Both the position numbers and the translations under genes were made by a program. Positions 1-15,500 of a stretch of 64,000 bases of DNA are shown one piece after another; position 1 is the first letter of the stretch, and every line of letters begins with the position of its first letter. Location of the stretch: positions 285,972-349,971 of the forward strand of contig VWZF01003015.1 of assembly GCA_013396755.1 (NCBI GenBank). The letters run 5' to 3'. This stretch comes from Sclerurus mexicanus (taxonomy: Eukaryota; Chordata; Aves; Passeriformes; Furnariidae). The notes below the pieces were generated by a model. That model made no database searches and was not told where the DNA came from. It saw nothing but the letters and a program-made list of their open reading frames with translations.

Positions 1-474
1 GAGTTGTGAGTATTGGGAACTGAGGCTGTTCTGGGGATAACAGGAAGATGTTAAAAAGCAAAGACTGGCAAGGTGTTAAGTTACTATCCATTAGTGTGGG
101 GCTTATTTAGCTCCATGCAAATATAAAATACCCATCTTAAACCACACAGGGTGACTTAACTAAACACAGTGATTTAAGCTGACTGTGTCAACCTCCACTA
201 AAAAACACTGAGCTCAAACCCCAAAGTTTTCTGGGTCAGCTGCATGTGTCGAGGTAATGTACCAGTGTCTCTCAGCTCCACTGCACCACAGCATCAGTTT
301 CCTGAAGGTTTTATGTAAAGCAGCACATTAGCAAGTTGCCAAATGTGAAACATTAAGCAACTTTTGGACAGCTTTTTAAAATTCTTCCATAAAATTTGCC
401 ATTCCAAAGTACTGAATGTCTCTGTATTGTTGCTGCAAAGCATGTTATTCATGTGGAATCTCCTCTGCCTGCAG
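1..474 (+). other. DNAI1: DNAI1 intron, 3' part
   Basis: This is the 3' end of the intron preceding exon A. It has no coding exon, repeat family or RNA gene that I recognise. It ends in a pyrimidine-rich stretch and ctgcctgcag. Confidence 0.8.
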
Positions 475-559
475 AATGAGCTGGTTCATGTGGATATCAT
501 CAAGCTGTCAGCAGAGGGAATGATGCAGGGGCCAGAGGGGCTGCAGCTGCAAACGCTTG
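475..559 (+). CDS. DNAI1: DNAI1 coding exon A (probable exon 15)
   Basis: This is an 85-bp exon that starts in phase 0 after the acceptor ctgcctgcag and ends with one base of a split glycine codon before the donor gtaagagc. It encodes NELVHVDIIKLSAEGMMQG and continues to LQLQTLG. This is the linker leading into the next WD40 blade. The central segment (SAEGMMQGPEG) is the least conserved part relative to the human protein as I remember it. Confidence 0.95.
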
Positions 560-3500
560 GTAAGAGCCCAAGTCCTTGCCATGCTGATTAATTACTGACA
601 CAAAACCTCTAATCAGTCATTCTGGGAAATTAAATTGGGAGGGGAGGGCTAAGATGGAAAGGAGCTAAAAGAGGGTTACGCCTCTTGCTTTCATCATGTA
701 GTAGGGCAAAGTCTATATGGAGCAATGGCCACTAATTGTGTCAAGTGTTGCTGGTTACATATTGTTTTTACTTACATAAAAAGATTAATTGAACTCTAAT
801 TCAAAAAGCGTCCATTTCACTGGGATATCTCTGTGTGGGTAAGGCACAGGCATTACCTGTATATGTCAGAAATAAGTCCATTTTTTTCTTCTTAGCGGAC
901 ATTAGTCTGGACTGGAAAAATCAAGATTAAAAGTAACCTTTGTCCTTTTCTGAGTGCATGACCCACCCAGCTAATGTTGGGATGTGCCTCATCAGGTTTT
1001 GGCTCTTTAAAAGTATGGCATCTATTCTGAGCTACTATGTTAGACTCCCTCCATATAAAGTGGAGTCAGTGTAGTCCTTCTAGGCTGAATCTTCTCTTCC
1101 TGACCATCCCATGTTTGAGACAGGATGGGATGAGTCAGCTCTGGAGGTCCTGGATTACACAAGGGAATCCTTGAGGAATCCTCTTATCATCCTTCTGCAC
1201 CTGCTTTGGGCTGAGAAGATGGGACCTGTGTTTGGAGGCCCTTGCTCTGCACTTAAAAATTGCTGTGTTTCTAGGCTAGTAACTGCTGAACAGTTTGTTT
1301 GCAGGAAGGTTTGCAGCACCACATAGGTTGCAAAAGACCAGCTAAAGCAGTACACTGCAGAACTCTCAGGGGCTTTGGGATTATTTATTAGTGTTAGTGG
1401 GAAATGGATTTTCAAAGACTTGTCTTGAATATTTAACAATCTATTTAAGTGTTAAAAATTCAGAGAGTATTAGACGGTTGAAATTACCGTGACAATTCCT
1501 TTGAGAACTACATTTTGTTAAAGACATAAACGTTTCAGGCAGCTGCCTGTGCAGGAAGTTCTCTGTCACTATGTACTTCTGAGCCTTGTCTGCTTGGTCC
1601 TGTTTCTCATCCCATGGTTGCAGTGCATGTCCATGTGTCCCTGCTGGTCGACAGCTTCAAGTAGCTCTGGCACTCACCTCGTCTTCTGCTCAAGAGCCCT
1701 GCTGAAGTTTTCTTTCACCAACATGTGAACTGGCTTTTTTTGGATGATGATGCATCTGCCTCTGGAGCAGAAGCCACAAAACCTCAATGAGTCACATCCT
1801 GTTGTGGATGACACCTGTTTTAACACGGTTCACAATGTTGCTCAGTTCAGGGCTTTTGACATCAACAAGATCCTCCTTGCCTAGCAGAGGATTTCTTTCC
1901 AAGTCACATCCTTTGCTATTGTCATTACTGAAGTGAGCCTGCTAAATGGATTCAGAGTTAAGGACAAAAAGAGCACAGAGAGGTATGCTCGGGTGTTTCC
2001 TCTCTGGGCTCTTTTATGCAAGGATAACCATTTATATTTTCATTGTTACTAACCACAAAGAAAATATGTGTTCTTTCCCAATAGGAGGCAGTCCTGATCC
2101 TCACAATGCTTACATTTGCACCAGGCATTGTCAATTCTTACTAAAATGAATCCCAGGCTAAAGTGTTCTTCCAGTTCCCTTCCAGTTCTTTTAGTTCCCT
2201 TTTCCCTGTCTCCATGTTGGCTTTTCAAATTGCTGGTCTTGGAGACAAGCACAGCTTGGAAAGTGTTAGCAGAAGGGGTGGCTTTAATTTCTTTTGGGAG
2301 CTTCGGGCTAATAAATCACTTCTGAAAACACAGGCAGTGTGTGTTTACCACAGGCAGGGAGCATGTGCTGTCCAGCTGAACCAATTCTCTGTCTGACAGA
2401 CTTTTCTTGTGTTAGCAGGCTGCGGGACATCATTTGATTTTCACAAAAAGATAGACTATCTGTTTCTTGTTGGTACTGAAGAGGGAAAGATCTATAAGGT
2501 AGGAATGATTCCTTTATTCTTTGTTCTATACCCTCTGACCCATGTGTGTCTTTCAGGTTCATAATCTGAGCTGTTTGCTCAGGTGGTAACAAAGCACAAC
2601 TTCAGAGCCTGGTCCTGCCCTGGGATGCCTGTGGTGAGCCTGAGACAAGCACAGCGCTGCAGAGGGTCGTGGGGAGCTCTCTGCACAGACCCAATTAAGA
2701 CCCTATTTTGCAGAAACATTTTTCATGCAAACTCCATCCCAGAAAATGCTTTCTGGATTGCAGCTGTGCAAGTGAAATGTTAAGTATGATCAGAGCATAA
2801 GTTAAAAGGCACTGATCCTCTGTCCTTATGACTGTGGGAAAATGGCAGGAGAAATATCAGTTCTTTTCCTTTTAGTCCTGTTATCCCATGAACAGTGAGG
2901 CTAATGAAGCCATATTTCATATGGATTAATGTCCTGCAGTCCTTCCCTTCCACAATTACATAGAATCATAGAATTATTGAGGTTGCAAAAGACATCCAGT
3001 CCCACTTTCTCCTTGCTCTCCTATCTCCAGTTCATAACTACACAGCCACACCTTTCCTCCTCCTGATCACCCCATGCTGTCCCCAGCTCAGTGATTCCAC
3101 CTCCGTGCTATAGCCCTTGGTTCCTGCAGGCAGTGCTGGCTCCCTCCTCTCAGTGCCCTCCTGCAGCGTGATGCTGTGTCCGGCTCCAGCTTGGAGCTGT
3201 TGGCCAGCCAGCTCCAGCCATGTGGTGGGGGCAGCAGCCAAGCTGTGCTTGCCCTTTCCACACTGGGGGCACTGCCCAGATGTTTGTGGCCATCCCTCTT
3301 CACAGAATGTGTAAGACCTAAATATTGCCAAGTCCCACATGCAGCCACTTTTGGCTGAAATTGCCAGTGAGATCAGAAGTTGTTTGTGAGGAGAGACAAG
3401 CAGAGAGAAGGACACAGGCACCGTGTTTTCTTAAGATATCAAGTTAAAAATAGGAAGTTTTGAGTTCTGCTGGATTTAGCCTTGAAAATAAAGCCAGTAG

Positions 3501-6500
3501 CCTCTTACTCATGCAACTGTTTTTTGCACAGCATTCCTCTGAGCTGGCTTTGGGGCTTTGTTAAATCTGTAGCCACAGTCTTTCAAGTGTGGGGAGCAGA
3601 CCCTCAACAGGAGGCAGCAGAGCAGATGCACCCAGCCATCCCTAGAGGATGATGTAAACTGCTTCCCCATAGTCCACCTGCAAAAGGAATAGGAAACCGA
3701 AAAAGAACCCAAAGAAAATAATATTCTGAAATCAGTATCAGTCATTTAGGCAAGATGTGCTTAACAAATATGTGTCCCTTCCAGGGGGATGATGCTTATT
3801 GAAATCTCTCCCTCTGCCAGGCGTTATCTAGGGAGGATTTCTGTGTAGTGATTACTTGCTTTGGACAAGACAGGTGCAGAAGGTAGGTGGGAGGAGTCGG
3901 GGGGGCTGAGCTGTTGGACAATGAGCAGTGGACAGTGAGGTGGGTGCAGCGGCTTTTTGTTGATGCTTTCAGGATACAAAGCATCTGTACAGACATGGAC
4001 AGATGTTCTGAGTTGTCTGGTCACCCATGAGAGTTGGTACCCTGGGTATTGTACCCTAAATTGGTGGATACTGTTGTGTCTAGTCCTGATCAAAAGGCAA
4101 TATGGAATCATATGTTTTAACTTCGACTGTGTTTAGCTAAGTGATGGACACAGAGGAGTTTAACAGTGAATGTCAGTGTGAGGTGGGGACCATCCGATGA
4201 AATGTTCCAGCTGGTATCCTGGCTGAGTTACATAAGAAAGAAATGCTCTGTGGAAGAGCACTGGATAAAAAGAGAATCTGGCAGCATATACCTTGAAAAA
4301 GTTGTAGGTGTTTCTGCCTTAGATGCTTTTCAATAAAACTAGAACTAGGATAGGGTTTTAACATTAGGAGTGATCCATGAAGCCATGTAGACACCTTAAT
4401 TCCTTATTGGAGGAAAAATGCAGAGAGATACTGTTATAAAGGATCCTCCCTTTCACTCTCAGGGTTACTGATGAGCAACATTCTTGCATTGGTGACCCTG
4501 AGTGAAAAGTAGGACCGCTGTCACATTGTGGAACACTGCCCTATAAAACTCTTGTGTTGCCATTGGGAGGAAGAGCCAATCTTCCATCAGATTGTAGGGG
4601 TTAATGCTGGGAAGAGACATCTTGTGTCTAGCACAAATAGACCTCCATGGTATCTACAAAAACATAGGCAAGAGTGCTCGCACCCTCAGCATCCCCCAGA
4701 AGTTTGCTACAAGGAGTTTCAAAAGTTTTGGGATCAGCTTCTGCTCCAGACATTTATCAAGCAATACCCTCATGTGCTTTATTGAAACACTGGACATCTG
4801 AACCCATTACTGGAGCTACCTGTGGACTGCCTCCTGGAGCCTTGCTCTGCTTGGGTGCTGGGGGCAGGGACAGTCCCACAGCAGCCCGAGCAGCTCTCAG
4901 GTCCTGTAGCTGCACTGAGTGAGATGTCCAGGTCTCTGTGCTGCTCCTGCCCTTGCCACTGCATTATGAGTAAGAAGAACAGGCTCCTTATGTGCTGTCT
5001 GAGTCAGGGATCAAACATGGCCTGCTCTCCAATGTGCCAAATTTTAGATTAATTATTTAAAAAATTGGAAAATTAATTTCAAAGAAATGTGGTTTGGGAG
5101 TTTTTTGGTGGTTTTTTTTTTTGGTTTGGTTTGGTTTTGGTTTTTTTTTTTCAGAGACCGGGCATGCCCACAAATAGCATGATAATATGTTAATTCTTTA
5201 GCTGCAGGACAATTATGGTGAAGTTTTGAAAATGGCTTAGTTAATAGTGTTTCTGGTGCCAAGAAATCATTATCTTAATTACACACAGACCTATCTATTG
5301 CCCTTTTATGTAGAGGAGAAACTGTTTCTGCATTAATATGGTTCTGTAATGCTATTCTGTATGCTTCTTTGCATATCTTATTTGCTGTTTAGGAATTGCT
5401 CAGCTTTGGTATCAAAAAGCATGGTCTCTGAGATTCATATTGAAATATTTAAGACTTTAAGTCTTTGGTCAGAATTACTTCCCAATAAACAGACCTTCAA
5501 CAGAAAAATTGTGATGAGATTTGAACATTTTCATGTAAGAAAGGTTTTGGCTTTGTTCAGTCTTAGGCAGTTTGGTTGAGAGTATAACAAATGAATATAA
5601 TAAAACTCAGTGCAAGATTGAATAGAAGGAAAAGGTTACTCTAATTTTAAACAAAACTAATTTCATTCACACTCATTTTCTCATACTAAGCATCCAAACA
5701 TTTGTGTCTTTGTGTTCAGGACAGGATTATGTGGTTCTACAGATGACAAAGGATGCTGGCTGTTGAATCCTTATCACATCTCTTGAGTTTTCCTTGAATG
5801 ACAATGACAAACTGGTTTCTGGACAGGCTCTGACTTCCAGTGACCCTTTAGTAATAGAGAGATCATTTGTCTCAGTGTCTAGTCTTGCTTTATATTATGC
5901 AAAGTTGTTTTCCTTGTCTGGGTATTTTATGGCTTGAGTTCTATTCCTCATCTTCTTACCACCTTAACTTTGGGGTTTCTATGTGTTCTGTCCTGTTGTT
6001 TCTGGACTGACTTCATTTGCCATTCAATTAGTGCAAGTTCTTTCTTTTACCATTTCCTGTTGCTTCTCCTGATGTGTTCACCTGCCTCGATTTCCATTTG
6101 TAAGCTGTATGGCAAATCTTAGTATCTGTCTTACAGATCTCTGCAAACATCTCCCAAGAAGAGCCTCTGGGGTAGCTGGTAACAGCCTGTCCACAACAAG
6201 GTGGAACATGTTTGTGTCAGTGGCTTCGGAGGAGCACCTGGTTGTCCTGAGATGCCGGGGTGTGCCACTGTTGGGCAATACTCTCCTTCTGTTGCCAGAC
6301 ACAAACCTTCTCTGAAAAAAAGTTGCTTTTTGGATTTCTATATTGTGTAGACATTCAGGGTTTCTATTAGTGAGCTGAAGAAACCCTCTGCCTTATAAGG
6401 ACACTAATACCCATCCATTCACCATGGATGTGGGGGAGTTTTGTGTCAGACTGTTGTCTAGTGTAAGCTGAAATGCTGTTAATGGAGATTATTCTTAAGT

Positions 6501-9500
6501 TTTGTGTCCTCAGAGTTCTCCTTTCCTCCTAGTATTCCTCCCCCATATTTTGTAGCCTTGTCAGCAGTCATCTTTGTACTGGTTTCCTGTATTGCCATAG
6601 ACACATTTTTGCTTTCCTGTCTCATCATAAAAATAGTGTTTACTATTCACACACATCTAGCATCATTTTAATAGGAGAAAAACACTTTCAGCAAATTGGA
6701 GCAGTGCTCTAGTAGATCAGACAGCCTGCACAAATGCCTTCTCTCTGAATCTACTCATCTTCTTCAGAGCTCTCCTGTCAGGAGTTAGGTGTCATATATT
6801 CCAGGGGTTTTGTTTTCATCCTGGCAGGTCTAATAACTTAAACTGAATAGTAAAGAGATACTTTGCCAGCACTTCTAATTAGCTCAGAAACTCTTTTATT
6901 CCTTAACTTCTTTTCAGAGGTTTTTCTGAAGTTTGTGGTGTTTCTTCAAAATTCATCTTCGGAAGAGCACAGCCCTGTCTTGCACTCAGCGGCAGTGACA
7001 AAGGTTGTGGTGAATGTGGTATGGGGCAGGCAACCACTGCCAGAGCACAGTGGATGCCTTTAGGCTAAAGCAGGCATGCAGGGTTCATATCTCACAAGCA
7101 GCACAGATAGGAATCTGCCCTACAGAAACCTTTTAGCTGCTGATTTAATGGATAAAAAATGCAGATCCCTTTCCTGTTGTGCAGCCTTCGAAGCTGTTGC
7201 TGTGGATCAGCCCATCCCAGAACATGATGGGTCTCCTGTACCAGTGCCCAGAGAGCTGCACTAACTGAGGGCTCAGCCCCACAAGGTTTGGAAAACAGAG
7301 CACTGAGCATTCCAGTTCTGTTGGATGCCATCAGATCTGGTTCAGATCTCACTCTTCAAAGTTTTCATCTATTAGGGACCTTCAATCCACGTACCTGGAA
7401 GGACAGATGGATAAAGCAGCTTCTCTCTTGTGTTGTTTACTCATGACCCATTCTGTCTGTTCCCAGCAAAGTGATTTTCAAAACAAGCCAAGTACCAATT
7501 TTCCTGATGGTTGAACATTAAGAATTATGAAGTAAAGTTATGAAACATGCCATTAAAGGAGATTTTCGTCCCATAATTACACACAGGAACAGTAACTCAG
7601 GGTATGCAACAAACTATTAGCAAGCAATAGACCCTGTCAGTAAATCTCAGTGGGACATGAGCCACTTTCTTGTTTCTGTTTCCTACCGCAACAAGCCTCC
7701 CAGGAATGTAGGAATGGTTTAGCACCCTTAATCCACTACCTGCACCAGTGAACAGATCTGACTCCCCAGACAGTCAGAGTTATGTGTAATAAACATTAAG
7801 CCTTAAGAAAGTTAGAACTTTGGTTTGCAAGAATAAAATCGTGTAACATATCAGCAATCCTGCTGTTCAGGCAGATGATGTGTTACTGCATTCATTAGGA
7901 AGTAAATGAAAGGTGGTGAAAAGTCTTGTGACAGTACTGCGGCAAACCGACAGAAAATCCTGAAACCAACCCCTGAAACCAACTGTGGATACAGTTGTGT
8001 GTAAGAACACAAGCAAAAGGCCATTTCCTGTGAGAGGAGAGGACGTTGCTAGTGAAGGAAGCTTCTAATGTACTCAGAGGGGAGAAGCTTTGGGCAGGAT
8101 AACATAGTTTTTCTGTTTACACAGAACTGACAGGATCTGGATCAAATCTCCTTGAAGACAAGTCAATTGTAATTTCTCCCCCGTTCATAAGCTCACACAC
8201 AAAGTGACTTTTACAAGGTTCCCAAATGTTTTCCAGCCCTTGCAGACATCCTACATTTTGCCATTCAGTAGCATCTGCAGAACTGATGCTGCTGGCTTGA
8301 CGCTCACACATGTGTGGGGTGGTTGTCCAGTTCACAGGCTGCTCTTGACTGGGGTCCAGCAGGGCCCACCAGCACATTGGGGATGTCCATGAATCCTGGC
8401 CAACCTGGGCACTTCCCACACCCCTCCAGGAAGTCACAAGGGGCACAACAGAAAGAGCTGCAGAGTCATATGATGGGGCAGGTTTTCACAGAAGGCTGTC
8501 CAGGGTGATGACAGGGAAGGGACTTCTAGCATGTTTCCAAAGTCCTTAGAGCCAAAAGGTTTGATAGGACTTTCTTGTGCTGTGTGCTATTGAACAGCTC
8601 AGGGAAGGTTTTCCTGTGTCTTTCCTTTGAATCTTTTACAGAGACACAGCAGGAGCCTGAGCTAGCAGAAAGGCTGTGGGGTTCCCACAGTGGAGAATGG
8701 GCTCTGGGCTCTGGCTGTAAATCCAACCAGGCAACTTCAATTCCTATCTCTGCGTATTGCAGAGGGGAACTCGATGTTGCCTGCAAGTGGGGTGAAATGG
8801 TACGTGCTCAATTATTGATGCCTCTGGGTACCAGTCACCTCTTCCCAGCAAGCCCAGAAGATCCAGGGAGGCCATACAAGTGTTCAGAGACGTCTTTCTG
8901 CAGGAATTTGAGCATCAGAAGAAGGTCTAGCTCTGATTACTGACTAGTTCTTTCTGTTTCAGTGTTCCAAAAACTATTCAAACCAGTTTCTGGATGTGTT
9001 TGAAGCCCATCACATGGCCGTGGACACGATCAGCTGGAATCCCTACCACTTGAAAGTTTTCATTTCCTGCAGCTCTGACTGGACAATCAAGATCTGGGAT
9101 CACACCATCAAGTAGGTCCTGCTGGGTCCTGGTGTGGGCAAGGAGGTCCAGCCTGACGTGCCAGCTGCACCTGCTGACTCTGCTCATACCTCAGTCTCAG
9201 TTTTCCTCCTAGATGTTGATAATGCTAATTGCTTTCTTTTTGGGGGGCCTGATGACTCAGATTTGTACTCCTCAGGAACGATATATAAGATATAGCACTG
9301 ACTGCCCAAGGAACTTGCCAAGCACTGTAGCTCAGCACAGAGCCTGACTGCTTTGCTCTAGGCTTGGCTTTCTTCAGGCAGAACCTACTGTGAGAGGGTT
9401 ATTCTTCTGGAGCAATGCTACAGAGAAATGTCAGGGGCTGGCTTATGGCCTCAGGGGCCAGAAACCTTCTAAGAGCCAGAGAGTCAGAAAAAAAGAATTG

Positions 9501-12500
9501 CTACACTTAAAAACATGGAATGAAGTTCAGGGTTAGTGGTTGAGAAATGTCTGATTTCAATCAGGAAATTGATTTTGTTGTAAATCAGTAAGAGTCAAAT
9601 ATTTCCTGTTGCCAATGCTGCTCTAATGTTCAGTATTATTGTCAGAAGTCCAGAGAGGGAAAATCACTTTTTCCCATATGATTGTTAACCAGAGAGACTC
9701 CATCTTGCTTTGTGTATTGGGGAGAAGCTTTCAAAACGCTTTCAGAAAGAAAGAAACACACTACCTCTCTTCTCATCATAGCAGGTCAAATCCTGACCCG
9801 TTTTTGTTGATACTCAGCTTTGCTTTGCCTTTGGCTCAGACCCTGGCTGTTATCTGACAGAGAGATACACTATCTCCCACATCTGCAACATCCAAGTGCT
9901 CAATGTTACACTTCCACATTGGCATGTGTTTAAATTTATTCTTCTCTTTGTGTCTTTTTTTGTAGGACTCCAATGTTTATTTATGATCTGAACTCTGCTG
10001 TAGGGGATGTTGCATGGTCTCCTTACTCCTCCACAGTCTTTGCTGCAGTCACCACTGATGGCAAGGTGAGAGGCTCAGAACAGCACTCCTGATCTGAGCT
10101 GAAAGAAAGTCAGGGGAGATTAAAGCTGAGCACAGGAATGGGTCATCCCAGTTTCAGCCAAGCATGTCAGGTTGCTGCAGATCCCCCACGAGCACGAATC
10201 CACCACAGGGAGAGGCTGATTTGGCTGCAGATTGCCTGAGCTGCTTTCTGCTGTATGGCAGGGTCATTTCGGAAGCTCAAGGCCCTAAAACTATCTATTC
10301 CTTTCTGGTCAGTCTGATTACAGACATCACAGAAATCATAAAGCAACAGAAAGGAGGAAACTTGGGCAGCAGCATTTCTTACTCTTTCTCCCCCTAAGGT
10401 CTACCACACCACCCTTACAAGCAACAGGGCCAGAAATCCCTCAGCTACACCCCAATCATGCAAACAGCTGATGTTAAATCACAAGTCAGAGGGCTTTTAG
10501 CAGGTGTTGAGGCTCAGCTGCGCATCTCACTGCAGCCTTGACAAGCCCATCACAAGTGCAAGTGGGCCTTCTCCCCTAAGCACAGGGCCTTCTTGGGGGC
10601 CAAGCTACCCCGACTTCTGCCATAGGAAAATTTCCATGCAGTACTAGTTTTCTCTTACACCAGGGAAGGGGATACTCAGAGGACAGAGAAGAGAACAGAG
10701 TTCAGGGAACAGGCTGCTTTCTCCTATGCTTTCCTGTGCTTGGCATACACATCCCTGGGCGTTAATTGCTTGCTCCTTCTCCAATGCCAATGCACCCAAG
10801 TCCCTCCCTACTCCCCTACAGGCATCAGTGCAGGTGTGCATCTTGCACATGATGGGATTAAAACACTGAACTCTCCAGTGCATCCCTGAGGATGGAGAGA
10901 TGATGTTCCAGATGACAACTCCCCTACTATGAGCTGACATCAGGGCAGTGGTCCTGAATCTTCAAGGTATAGAGAAACAATAGAATAAAGTGGTTATATA
11001 CTTAAATTGATATTTAAAAAATCAATTATATTAATATGCCCAGGGTCAGCCAATAAAACTTTGTTCTAATTAAATAAAATCAACATTTTCCCACAATGTG
11101 AGGCTGTCTCCAAGAGCAATAATTTGGTAATGAACTCCTTAGACCAGTCCTAATATTGAGATCATGGCAGTTATATTTTTGCCTTTAGCCATCCATTGTT
11201 GTAGCTCAGATGGTTAATCTGGGCTTGGCAAGTCGTCAGGACATTTAGCTATCCATCAATACTGGTTTAGTACTGTGAGACCACATTGCTCTGCCACCAT
11301 GGGCTGTATGTTTAGCTCGTATAAACTGGAAAGTCCATGCAGTTGGCCAAAATTACTCTTGCAAAAGGATGGCCTTTATGTATCTTTATCATTGAATTGA
11401 TGCCTTGGCAACTTTATTGCAGTTTAACCTTTATGTTATAGCAAGAAAATAATTTCAGTGATATACTGGCTCAGGCTGTGAATTTGTCTCTCCCAAGATA
11501 AGCAAAATAAATCTCTGGGTCACCTGGTCTCCCTAGAAACTCAGGATACCACAGCCTAGCCACATTAGCTGCAGCATCCATGGGCCTGGAGTTCATATGA
11601 GGCTATGGATAAGGCAGAAGCCTGTTTGACTTGGCAGCACTGCACCCAGGGTTTCTCACCTTGGCTATCCTACCATGAATCTAATTTAGTAATCCTCACT
11701 AGAACCTAACCTAATAGGATCTAAGTCTGCTTTATGCCTTTTATCCCATGCTCCAAGAAGAGTGGCCATCAACCAGGAGCAGCCCAAAACTGTGCTCCTA
11801 GAAGAACAGGTCCAGGCAAGGTCTTCCTTCCTGTTGCAGAAGGCTGGCAAGGACTCGTGCTGATAGAAGAAATACTGGACTTGTGTTAGCTGTGTTAGCT
11901 ACTAACTATGCTGGCTGCAGCAGGATGTATCTGAGACATAGCTTAGTTTCCATGGTTCAACAGAACCTTCTAGATCTGCAGTGAAAGGGGAATAAATATC
12001 TCTTTACAGCCTTTTTATTTCTGGACATAGTCCACTTTGTAGCAGGGTGCACTTCTTGTGAATAACTCAGTGCTTCGCAAAGGGCAGGCTCCATTAATGC
12101 TGGGAAAATATCTGCATTAACAGGATGTTCTGTGATTCTACAGCACAGAAAAATACAGGACATGGAGCCAGAAAATAAAACATTAAAGGCCTCCTGTTCA
12201 TAAACAGCCTCTATCTTTGCATCTGCACATAATCATGCCTACGAAATTTGAAGGTTGCCTGGAGGTGGTTTTAAAATCAGGCCCTAATTGCAGTCTTCAA
12301 GGGATACCTGGCATATTTTGTAAAACGTTTTTCCTTATTCAAGCTGGTGCAATGCGTTCAAAACATGTGCATGAGCCCACTAAGACTGACTTGGAAATTG
12401 GGGCGCTTTAGAATCTAAAAATCTCTCAATCCCCATGAATCCAGGAGGTGGGGATTTAATAAAAGCTGTAAATATCAGGGGCATTATGATAAAATGTATT

Positions 12501-15500
12501 TGTTGGCAGCTGGGTATCTGCTTTGGACAGCACCACCTCTTCATAAATAACCCAAGCATGCAGATTTTGCCACTGGTGCAGTGGATAGTAACTACTACTA
12601 TTGCTCTCCTTTATGTTCTGGGTAACTTCCTTAGTCTCATACTTTGCCTGCTGGTCATTTTATTTCAGAATGAGCATGAACTATTTGCAATGAAAATTGA
12701 AATAAAAGAAAATTATCATCAAGATGTGCACATACATGCCAACACTTTCTGGAAAAACCCCTCCTATTTCTAGAACAAGGTGTCTAAGTAAGTGCCCTGA
12801 TTTTAAAAGTACTGGACAACCAGCTGCTTTCATGGAAGCTACTCTCTTCTGGATGCCCTCAGAGTAGTTGCTACAGAGCATTCAGCTTTGGTTTCCGTCA
12901 GTGTGCAAAGTCCGCTGCAGTTTTACCATGTGATTGCATTTCAGGTGGCACTTACATTCCTTGAAGACTCCACAATGGTTCCTAAAGCAGACAGGGGGAG
13001 AGATCATGCTTATTCCTAAGCATGATTCTTCAACTGACTTGGCTGGGAGCAACTCTGTGATCTCTACAGGCCTGCAGAGCCCTGGGTGCAGATACTGATG
13101 TGATTAGTACTAAATGAAATAAAATGAGGTTAGAGAACACCTTGTGTTATAAACAGTAAAATCCCAACATGAGGAAAAAGCCTTGCTGGGATGAGAAATG
13201 TGCTTTGGAAATAAAAAAAAAATGGGGTTGGATTTGAATAGCTGCACCCTTACACTCTAGGGTGCAGTAAATCTGGGGATGTTGGATGTCAGCTTATTGT
13301 AAGGACAGAGGGCAGAGAAATAGAAGAGGTGGATTTCAATCCTGTGTCATTCAGCAGCGTTTGCTTTAAGACTATCTCAAACTTATGCTTAAAGCAGAGG
13401 AAAAAAAAAAACCAACTCTGAAACATGTAAAATCAGGGATCACACCTGAAATTTCCTTTTTTGCTTCTTTTACTTACTTTTCTTAAATAAGGACACAGTG
13501 TTGGCATTTCCTCCACTTCTGGGCACACAGACGCTTTCTTGTGCTGAATTCATGCATGCATTTTTACCCCTGCCAAAAAAACCAAAGACACCCTTGTCAC
13601 AAGCGTTCTCAGAAGTGTGGATCCCAGGCTGTGGGCCACAGCTGCCCCCTGCAATGGCTGAGATGGTGTGGTCAGGCTGGGCTTGTTCAGGCTGGAGAAG
13701 GAACCCACCAGTCTGCCAGGAGGTCATCAGTGAGTTCAAGCCAAACTCTTCACAGGAACACGTGAAGTGATGATGAGACACAACAGCTGAAGTGAGTTAA
13801 AATGAGAGGTTTGTGCTGGATATAAGGAAAACTTCAACTGTGAAGGCAGTCAAGTAGTGAAGCAGCTTGCCCAGAGAGGCTGTGTCATCTCTGTCCATGG
13901 AGGTTTTCAAGATCAGTTTGGGTAGAGCCCTGAGCAACCACATCTGACCTCAGAGCTGAGCCTGCTTTAGGCAGAAGGTTAGAGTAAGGACTTCTGGGTA
14001 TCTCTTTCAACCTAAATTACCTTCTAACCCTATGATGCTGTGAAATGTCCTGTGCAAAAAGGAGGATCCCAGGGGTTTTACAACAGGCTTGGGAGCATAC
14101 AATAAGTGCAAGTCCATTTGCTCTCATGATTTTGAGGGCTGTGTTCTTCATTACTAATGCAGCAAAAGGAAGGTGATGTTATAACCATCTTTACTAAATA
14201 TTGATAGCCTCAAGAAATGCCATCCAAATGTGCACTCTGCAGAGAAAACTGGTCAGACATACACTCCAAGGCTTTTCCCCATTAGTGAAGCTGTTGACCT
14301 TTCAAGAAGTGAAATGCTTGAAACAACCCAAACCTTCAGGAAATTAGTTAAAGGTTTTTGCTGCTCAGGAAGTGAGTGTGCTCTTTCCTGCTTATATAAA
14401 CTTATTTTACTGTTTGTACAAATGTTTTGAATAAGAAGTCTTGAAGACTAGCTTTCTGTTGTATCTGACAGGGTAACACGCCAAGGTTATTCTGCCCGCT
14501 GGTCTCGATACAGGTTCTTTCCCAGCTAGGAGAGAAACACTTTCTTAGTGTGTGTGTACACAGAGAAATTTGCAGAAACTTACTGCCCATTTAGCATGGA
14601 CTGGAAGCCAAAGCCAATCTCTGTCTTTAAAAGCATGAATGATTTCAAAGCTTATTAAGCCTTTCAGGTTTGCAAATATTTCACTGGATGTTTTGAACTT
14701 AATCCTGCCTCTCCTTGTAGGGTGTGAATCTGGGACGCCAGCAGACCTCTCAGCATCAGTAGATGCTTTTGCCCAGGGCTGTGGACAGCGGACATGACTA
14801 CAGATGTCTCTGCTGCATCTGAGTCTTTCTTCCTACCCTTCTGCAGTAGCCCGTGGGGTTTATCTATGCCTTATGGGGCTACCACTAGCTCTGCTGCAAC
14901 AAAGTCTTTCTTAGCTCTCTGCACCATGGCTAGGGCAGTTGCTGGGGTGTAAAATCACTAAATGACCACAAGTCTCCTTGCCTTCACCCAGAAGGACCTT
15001 TGAGTATGATGAAGTGGGCAGAAGCTTTCTTAAAATGGCTTTGAAATTGTATTTACAGCGTTAGTGGTTCTTTTCCTGTAAAATGGTTCATTTTCCTCCT
15101 AAAGGCCAGGTAGGAACCAAGACTGCCTTTTTCTGCTTCACGTACACATGTGAATGAAAAAATTACTTGGACAGCATCTCAAAACATTTTTTTTTGTTGA
15201 TTTACCTGTTAGACTTTGCACAAAAACATGCTGGGGGCACAGAATCCATCAGGAGAATCTACAAGCATTTATAAAGCTGCCTCTCTGTGGTCTTTGTTGC
15301 TGGCCACTGCTAAGAATGGTTCCTCACTTTGGTTTGAATTTGCAAGTTTGGATCTTTGGTGTTTTGGCCACTGAGAGCCTCCAGCTGTCTGCTCCATCCT
15401 TCTGTACGGAGCAGCTCCTGAACCTTGATCTTTATTCCTTGGCATTTTATAATGACCTGAAATCTGTGCTGGTTCATTTTAAATGCCAGTCTCCAAACCA

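Larger units (their letters stand above)
2499..8962 (+). other. DNAI1: DNAI1 intron B-C (6,464 bp)
   Basis: The intron contains a short CR1 3'-end remnant near 2958-3008 and a G/T-only low-complexity tract at about 5091-5151. Otherwise it is unremarkable sequence with chance open frames under 130 codons. Confidence 0.85.
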